Shown: positions 58,939-64,000 of the stretch, one piece after another
Position numbering within the stretch: the first letter of the stretch is position 1
Layout: each line of letters opens with the position of its first letter
Source: Archaeoglobales archaeon
GTDB taxonomy: Archaea > Halobacteriota > Archaeoglobi > Archaeoglobales > Archaeoglobaceae
Direction of reading: 5' to 3'
DNA: 64,000 bases
Assembly (NCBI GenBank): GCA_030055525.1
Contig: JASFYJ010000005.1
Location: forward strand, 53,429-117,428
The notes under the pieces: generated by a model
Seen by the model: only the letters and a program-made list of their open reading frames with translations
Databases searched by the model: none
Told to the model about the DNA's origin: nothing
Program-made: the position numbers and the translations under genes

Positions 58939-60117
58939 TTAGGCGTTTAATTGGAACCATCTTTTGAGCATTTCGAATTGTTCATGGGTGTTTATTGTTT
59001 CGCAATCCATTGGAGATTTAAAGAAGAAAGACAGTTCTTTTATAACTCCCTTCATCTTCTTCTTCTTTGCGAAGAGCAAGAACCTTGCTATGTCCAAAAC
59101 AAGCGGCGCTGCAACTATAGCATCTACAGCATCCCAGATGAAGTAGAACTTCATAAGCTTTCCAAGAAAGCCTTTGAAATGTATGAAATCAAAGGCGGTT
59201 TTGTTGTCAACGAGGCTTGGAAAGTATTGTATTTCGGTGATGCTGTATGGGTTATAGCCTAGGATCTTTTCCAGCACCCTATCTTTACTTAAGACCTTAC
59301 TTTCTTTGTTGTCTAAAGCCGAAAGAACCTTACCATCGTAATCTCCAAGTATGTTGTAACTCATCCATCCAACGACCTGCAAATTTCTGTAAACAAAAAG
59401 TGGTGCCAAAGTTGTTTTTATTACTGTTTCTCCAGTTTTTCCATCATTTCCAGCATGTGGAACGCCATTTTCCAATGCAAGCTTTTTTAAAGCTGGTAAA
59501 GAAGAGCCAACACTTGGTGTAAAATTTGCGTAGGGTATTTTATTTTTTAATGCTACGTAAGCGTAGAGCATACTTGCAGATGCGTAGTCTTTTTTGTCCT
59601 CGTCTATCATCCTTTCGAAACCTTCTACGCTATCGTGGTACTCTCTATTGTACCTTGGAAGAGGTTCTGTTGAGGCTAAATTGATAACGACCGTTTCATC
59701 GTCGGCGAATTTTTTGATGTCTGATTCAATTTTGTCAACTATCTCTCTAAGCGTTAGCCCTTCATCTTCAAGTGTCTCAATTCTTCCAATGTTCTTAATA
59801 CCTGTACCACAATTCAGAGCAGTTCCTTTTTTTGCCACTATTCTTTCCAGTTCATCACGCAAGTTCTCCAGTATCGCTCCATCGTAATGTCTGTTAAGTT
59901 CCCAGTGCTCTTTTGCAGCCTCATATGCATTTGTCAGTGGTCTAATATCATGCCCATCAAATTCAAACTTGAAAGGAGCATAATCTTGAATTTTTTTAAA
60001 ATAAGGAAGTTCAGAAACAAGACCGAGTTTCTCAATAAGATCTTTTTCGATCGCCTTTGCACCGACCATCGAAGTGGTCGAAACTATGCCGTATGCCCCA
60101 ATTATCCAAAGTTTCAT
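58939..60117 (-). CDS. ino1: myo-inositol-1-phosphate synthase
   Basis: VINLASTEPLP, NFTPSVGSSLPALKKLALENGVPHAGNDGKTGETVIKTTLAPLF, NILGDYDGKVLSALDNKESKVLSK. Confidence 0.93.
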   Translation of the reverse strand: MKLWIIGAYGIVSTTSMVGAKAIEKDLIEKLGLVSELPYFKKIQDYAPFKFEFDGHDIRPLTNAYEAAKEHWELNRHYDGAILENLRDELERIVAKKGTALNCGTGIKNIGRIETLEDEGLTLREIVDKIESDIKKFADDETVVINLASTEPLPRYNREYHDSVEGFERMIDEDKKDYASASMLYAYVALKNKIPYANFTPSVGSSLPALKKLALENGVPHAGNDGKTGETVIKTTLAPLFVYRNLQVVGWMSYNILGDYDGKVLSALDNKESKVLSKDRVLEKILGYNPYSITEIQYFPSLVDNKTAFDFIHFKGFLGKLMKFYFIWDAVDAIVAAPLVLDIARFLLFAKKKKMKGVIKELSFFFKSPMDCETINTHEQFEMLKRWFQLNA

Positions 60118-60162
60118 ATGCCAAGTATCCTCTGAAATTTTATATCTTTTGCACAGAGTCTA

Positions 60163-61206
60163 TCAAGGTAGAATGTAACTCTTTGAAGTCTCCAAAGCTC
60201 TCGCTATCAAATTCGTTGCACTTTCAACATCTTTCAGATCAACAACCTCTACTGGGCTGTGAATGTATCTTGCTGGAACGCTAATTACTCCAGCTGGTAT
60301 GCCCTGTTTTGTTAGGTTAATTGCCGAAGCATCTGTAGTTCCGCCTTCGGCAACTTCAAGCTGGTATGGGATGTTGTATTTTTCGGCCGTCTCCTTCAAC
60401 CATCTAAGCACAAGTGGCGATACGATCAAGCCCCTTCCAGAGGCGTCGATTACTGTAATTACTGCACCTTTTCCAAGTTTTATATCCATGTGTGCTGTCT
60501 CACTCCCTGGGAAATCAGCAGCTACGCATGAATCTACAGCTATAGCTGCGTCAGGTTCTAAGGAATAGGCAGAAGTTTTAGCTCCCTTAAGTCCAACCTC
60601 CTCCTGCACAGTTGCGACTGCGAATATGGTTGCATCACTCTGTGTTCTCTTTAAAGCTTCTATCATAACTGCAACTCCTACTCTGTTGTCGAATGCTTTT
60701 CCAGTTATTCTGCCGTTACTAAGTTCTATAACTTGTCTGTCTATAGCTACTGGACTTCCTACATCGATCCCCATCTTTAAAACATCTTCCTTGCTCGTTG
60801 CTCCAACATCTACGAACATATCACTTATCTCGATCACCTTTCTTCGTTCCTCGTCTTTCATCAAATGCGGTGGTTTACATCCTAAAACTCCATAAATTCT
60901 ACTCTTCCCATATATAACAACTCTCTGAGCCAACGCTATTTGAGAGAACCATCCACCAATTGGAGCAACTCTTATAAACCCTTTTTCATCTATACTCTTT
61001 ACAACAAAACCTATTTCGTCCATGTGGGCTGCAATCATCAGCTTTCTTCTATCTTTCCCATTTCTGATGCATATTAAATTCCCAAGTGCATCTGTTTTAA
61101 TTTCGTCCACGTATTTTTCTACCTCAGCTTTTATTATCTCTTTAACCTCCTCTTCATACCCACTTACACCAAAAGCGTTGCTAAGTTTTTTTATCAGTTC
61201 AAACAT
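60163..61206 (-). CDS. M42-family metallopeptidase
   Basis: MIAAHMDEIGFVVKSIDEKGFIRVAPIGGW, GKAFDNRVGVAVMIEAL, VATVQEEVGLKGAKTSAY. Confidence 0.94.
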   Translation of the reverse strand: MFELIKKLSNAFGVSGYEEEVKEIIKAEVEKYVDEIKTDALGNLICIRNGKDRRKLMIAAHMDEIGFVVKSIDEKGFIRVAPIGGWFSQIALAQRVVIYGKSRIYGVLGCKPPHLMKDEERRKVIEISDMFVDVGATSKEDVLKMGIDVGSPVAIDRQVIELSNGRITGKAFDNRVGVAVMIEALKRTQSDATIFAVATVQEEVGLKGAKTSAYSLEPDAAIAVDSCVAADFPGSETAHMDIKLGKGAVITVIDASGRGLIVSPLVLRWLKETAEKYNIPYQLEVAEGGTTDASAINLTKQGIPAGVISVPARYIHSPVEVVDLKDVESATNLIARALETSKSYILP

Positions 61207-61215
61207 ATCACCACC

Positions 61216-61794
61216 TCACTCCAGGATGGCATGTCTTAACTCTAAATCCCGTTCGCTTAACCTCTTTCTTGCCATTATCTCTGCAACAATGCCATCCAAA
61301 AATATCATTGCTGTGAGTTCGAAAAGGGTTCCAAGTGGGAAAAGCTGAGAAATACTCTCATCTTTTTCACTTTTCGGTTTACCTTTGACAATTAAGACGA
61401 TATCAGATATCTTTGCGAGCGTTGAGTCTCTCTTACTTGTAACAGTTACAATTTTGGAACCAATTTCTTTAGCCTTTTGGCTTATACTCACAATCGAACT
61501 AGTTTCTCCACTGCCAGAGATTGCAATAAGCATATCTTCTCTCTGAATCCTCGGAGTAACGGTCTCACCTACCACGTAGACTGAGTAGCCAAGGTGCATA
61601 AGTCTCATTGCAAAAGCTCTTGCAACAAATCCACTTCTTCCTGCGCCAAGGACAAAAATTGATTTCGAGTTGTCTAAGCTTTCGAAAAACCTTTCAATCG
61701 CCTCCTCGTCGATAGTATTTTTTAGATTATCTATATGTTTTGATACAAGCTCCATGAATTTTGTCAACGCTGTTATCGGCATGCCTTCGACCAT
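61216..61794 (-). CDS. hxlB: 6-phospho-3-hexuloisomerase
   Basis: SIFVLGAGRSGFVARAFAMRLMHLGYSVYVVGETVTPRIQREDMLIAISGSGET. Confidence 0.9.
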   Translation of the reverse strand: MVEGMPITALTKFMELVSKHIDNLKNTIDEEAIERFFESLDNSKSIFVLGAGRSGFVARAFAMRLMHLGYSVYVVGETVTPRIQREDMLIAISGSGETSSIVSISQKAKEIGSKIVTVTSKRDSTLAKISDIVLIVKGKPKSEKDESISQLFPLGTLFELTAMIFLDGIVAEIMARKRLSERDLELRHAILE

Positions 61795-61819
61795 TTGTTG
61801 CGAGATATAAGCTCTTTTC

Positions 61820-63775
61820 TCAGATCAGCTTGAAGCCGAATAACACGTTGAACACCACGTATGCTATGAGTAGCATGATGAAGGAATGCTTCGCTCCAGC
61901 AGAGATGCTGCCCTCACCCATTACACCTGCAACTAGCCCAGCAAACAAGCCCTGAAATACTGCTGCATGCATGAAGACGTTTCTGTATGTGTAAACATCG
62001 ACTTTTTGAAGTAACTGGAAGTTCTGGCCAGTAGCCTGAACTTTTGCAGCACTCTCTGCTAAGGTAGAAAGGAAGGTAGATGAAATTATATATACAATCC
62101 CGATGAAAACGAAGAACGCTATGTAGATTATTACAACGTACATAAACATGTTAGTGGCCCTTTCTCTTCTTAAAAGCTCAGCAGAAGTTGCATCTTTTGC
62201 AGAGATCATAAGTACATCCGTTACATTGCCGGTTGATTTAAGAGATTCATTTAAAAGAGCCATAGTCCTTGATATCTCGAAAATCCTAAGCCTGTTTGCA
62301 AATCTAACTAATGCATCTGTAAGGCTTACACCCCAGTCAAGATTCGATTTTATTTTTTTGATCTCCTTTCTTAAAGGACTTGTATCTGTTTTTGCTAGCA
62401 TCTCTATAGCTCTGTATATAGGCATTCCACTCTCATTGGCTGATGCTAACTTGCTTAGAAATATCGGTGTTAAGCGCATGTATTTTCTTACGTTTCTTCT
62501 CCCAAATTCGTAAAAGATGGCAAAGGGAGCTAAGAAGATCCCTATAGCTATGAATATGTAGTCGTCGATGCTAAAGAACCAGTACTTAATATCCATCCCT
62601 AAAATATAGGGGTTTACAATTAATCCGTAAGCGACAAAAAACAACGCTAAGGGGAGAGAGATTACGAAAGTGTAATTTGGATTCTCGATGAACACTTTTA
62701 TTGGATTTTTAAGCTCCTTCTTGAGCCTCCAAGACTTTATAAGATTTCTAATTTTCTTTAAATCTCTCTCTTCAACCTCTTTACTCCTCCTACGATAAAC
62801 AAACCTCTCTCTAAGCGTTGGGGCTTTGCCAACGTCGCTTGGTGTTAGGAGTTTGATGAGCATTGCGAACATAAACGAACCTACAGGTATAACGAAGTAG
62901 ATTATCGAAAACATCGCCACATCGTTTGACTGGCCAAGCACGGACATGACGGTCATTACGATTATTAAAAACAAAGGTCCGGCTACAAGTGCTGTTATAT
63001 ATGTTTCTGCCATTAAACCGAGAAATTCTAGGAAACTCTTCTGGTCCTGCCTAGCTCTTTCGAAATAAAACTCTGATCTCTCTTCAAAATAAGATGTTAC
63101 ATCTCCTCCGCTGTCTATTATTGTTATCAATCCATGTAAGAATTCTCTGAAATTTTCAGATGGAGATATCTCTACAGCGTTTGCTAAAGCCGTTCTCATA
63201 TCTTTTCCAAGTCCCTCAACCTCCCAAACAATTCGAGAAGCCTCTTTAGAAACTTCTCCATAGACTTCGTAGTTTTCTGCGAGAGCTTTGAAGATTTGAA
63301 GCAAATTCATTCCACCCTTGCTTAAAGAATACATGAAAGTAATGGCGTGTGGTAAAATCCTGTCTATTTTGCTTTTCCTATCACTGATAACTGTGGAGGG
63401 ATATATTGCAAATAGCAGATTTCCTAGATAGTATAGCGCTAAAGTCGTTAAAATAGCCAGTATTCCGGCGTAGACAAAATCTCTGATCATTAGCCAGTAT
63501 GTGCTAAAAGTTTCAGGAAGATGTATGGGAAATATTGGAGGGATTCCGACAAATCGAACAAGTATAAAGGCGAATATAATCCCAAAAATAGCTCCGACTA
63601 ATCCAAACAAGAAAGAAAACATTCTTGCAGTGGCTATGTACATTTCTGGAGGCATTGAAATAGAGGCTTTCTTCAAAGTTCTTTCAAGTTCGTAGTATTT
63701 TGTCCTTTCCTTTTTGATTTGTTCTCCGAAAAGTTTGTATCCGGTGTAAGTTAAGAAGTTGGACTTTTTAAACAT
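61820..63775 (-). CDS. type IV pilus/secretion system F (GspF/TadC-FlaJ-like) membrane protein, two F domains
   Basis: 651-aa multi-TM protein with two GspF-like repeats; adjacent to ATPase C-terminus. Confidence 0.85.
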   Translation of the reverse strand: MFKKSNFLTYTGYKLFGEQIKKERTKYYELERTLKKASISMPPEMYIATARMFSFLFGLVGAIFGIIFAFILVRFVGIPPIFPIHLPETFSTYWLMIRDFVYAGILAILTTLALYYLGNLLFAIYPSTVISDRKSKIDRILPHAITFMYSLSKGGMNLLQIFKALAENYEVYGEVSKEASRIVWEVEGLGKDMRTALANAVEISPSENFREFLHGLITIIDSGGDVTSYFEERSEFYFERARQDQKSFLEFLGLMAETYITALVAGPLFLIIVMTVMSVLGQSNDVAMFSIIYFVIPVGSFMFAMLIKLLTPSDVGKAPTLRERFVYRRRSKEVEERDLKKIRNLIKSWRLKKELKNPIKVFIENPNYTFVISLPLALFFVAYGLIVNPYILGMDIKYWFFSIDDYIFIAIGIFLAPFAIFYEFGRRNVRKYMRLTPIFLSKLASANESGMPIYRAIEMLAKTDTSPLRKEIKKIKSNLDWGVSLTDALVRFANRLRIFEISRTMALLNESLKSTGNVTDVLMISAKDATSAELLRRERATNMFMYVVIIYIAFFVFIGIVYIISSTFLSTLAESAAKVQATGQNFQLLQKVDVYTYRNVFMHAAVFQGLFAGLVAGVMGEGSISAGAKHSFIMLLIAYVVFNVLFGFKLI

Positions 63776-63779
63776 CCTA

Positions 63780-64000
63780 TCACCCCATAATTTGACTCAT
63801 AATTCTATCTGGTTTGCTCTGATACGTGTGAATTATATTTGAAACTTTCTTAAATTCTCTAATATTGTTTTTTACCATAAACTCCAGAACACTTCTCCTC
63901 CTCTCCAACTCCTCGTTGAGCTCCCTCAAACTCCATCCTCTATGCCTCCTTATATCCTCAAGCGCCTTCGAAGCTCCAACCATAGAATGCTGATCTTTAA
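63780..64000 (-). CDS. type II/IV secretion system ATPase, C-terminal end (runs off window)
   Basis: KDQHSMVGASKALEDIRRHRGWSLRELNEELERRRSVLEFMVKNNIREFKKVSNIIHTYQ; frame continues open to the window edge. Confidence 0.75.
   Translation of the reverse strand, partial: KDQHSMVGASKALEDIRRHRGWSLRELNEELERRRSVLEFMVKNNIREFKKVSNIIHTYQSKPDRIMSQIMG

Overview
This 64 kb window is chromosomal DNA from a thermophilic archaeon, most likely of the order Archaeoglobales. That assignment is inferred from archaeal CODH/ACS, F420H2:NADP oxidoreductase, MfnD, Nep1/TrmY, inositol-phosphate synthase and archaeal LeuRS; no database search was run. Gene density is high and most genes are housekeeping or central metabolism. 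I saw no rRNA, tRNA, CRISPR array or transposon. Main points of interest: (1) a compact polyhydroxyalkanoate (PHA)-type locus at about 24.6-29.8 kb, with two complete class III synthase pairs (PhaC+PhaE), a MaoC-type hydratase, an AbrB-domain protein and a phasin-like protein; (2) an unlisted 27-codon ORF at 44575-44658 inside the CODH/ACS operon, coupled to both neighbours, whose product resembles the C-terminal tail of CdhC; (3) tandem ADP-forming acyl-CoA synthetase genes with permuted domain order, where the second is fused to a GNAT domain and seems to have lost the catalytic residues of its synthetase part; (4) a four-gene overlapping operon of unknown function containing a membrane-anchored roadblock/LC7-like protein; (5) a decayed secreted-protein gene at about 5.7-6.24 kb. 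The window starts inside a ribosomal protein S6e gene and ends inside a secretion/pilus ATPase gene.
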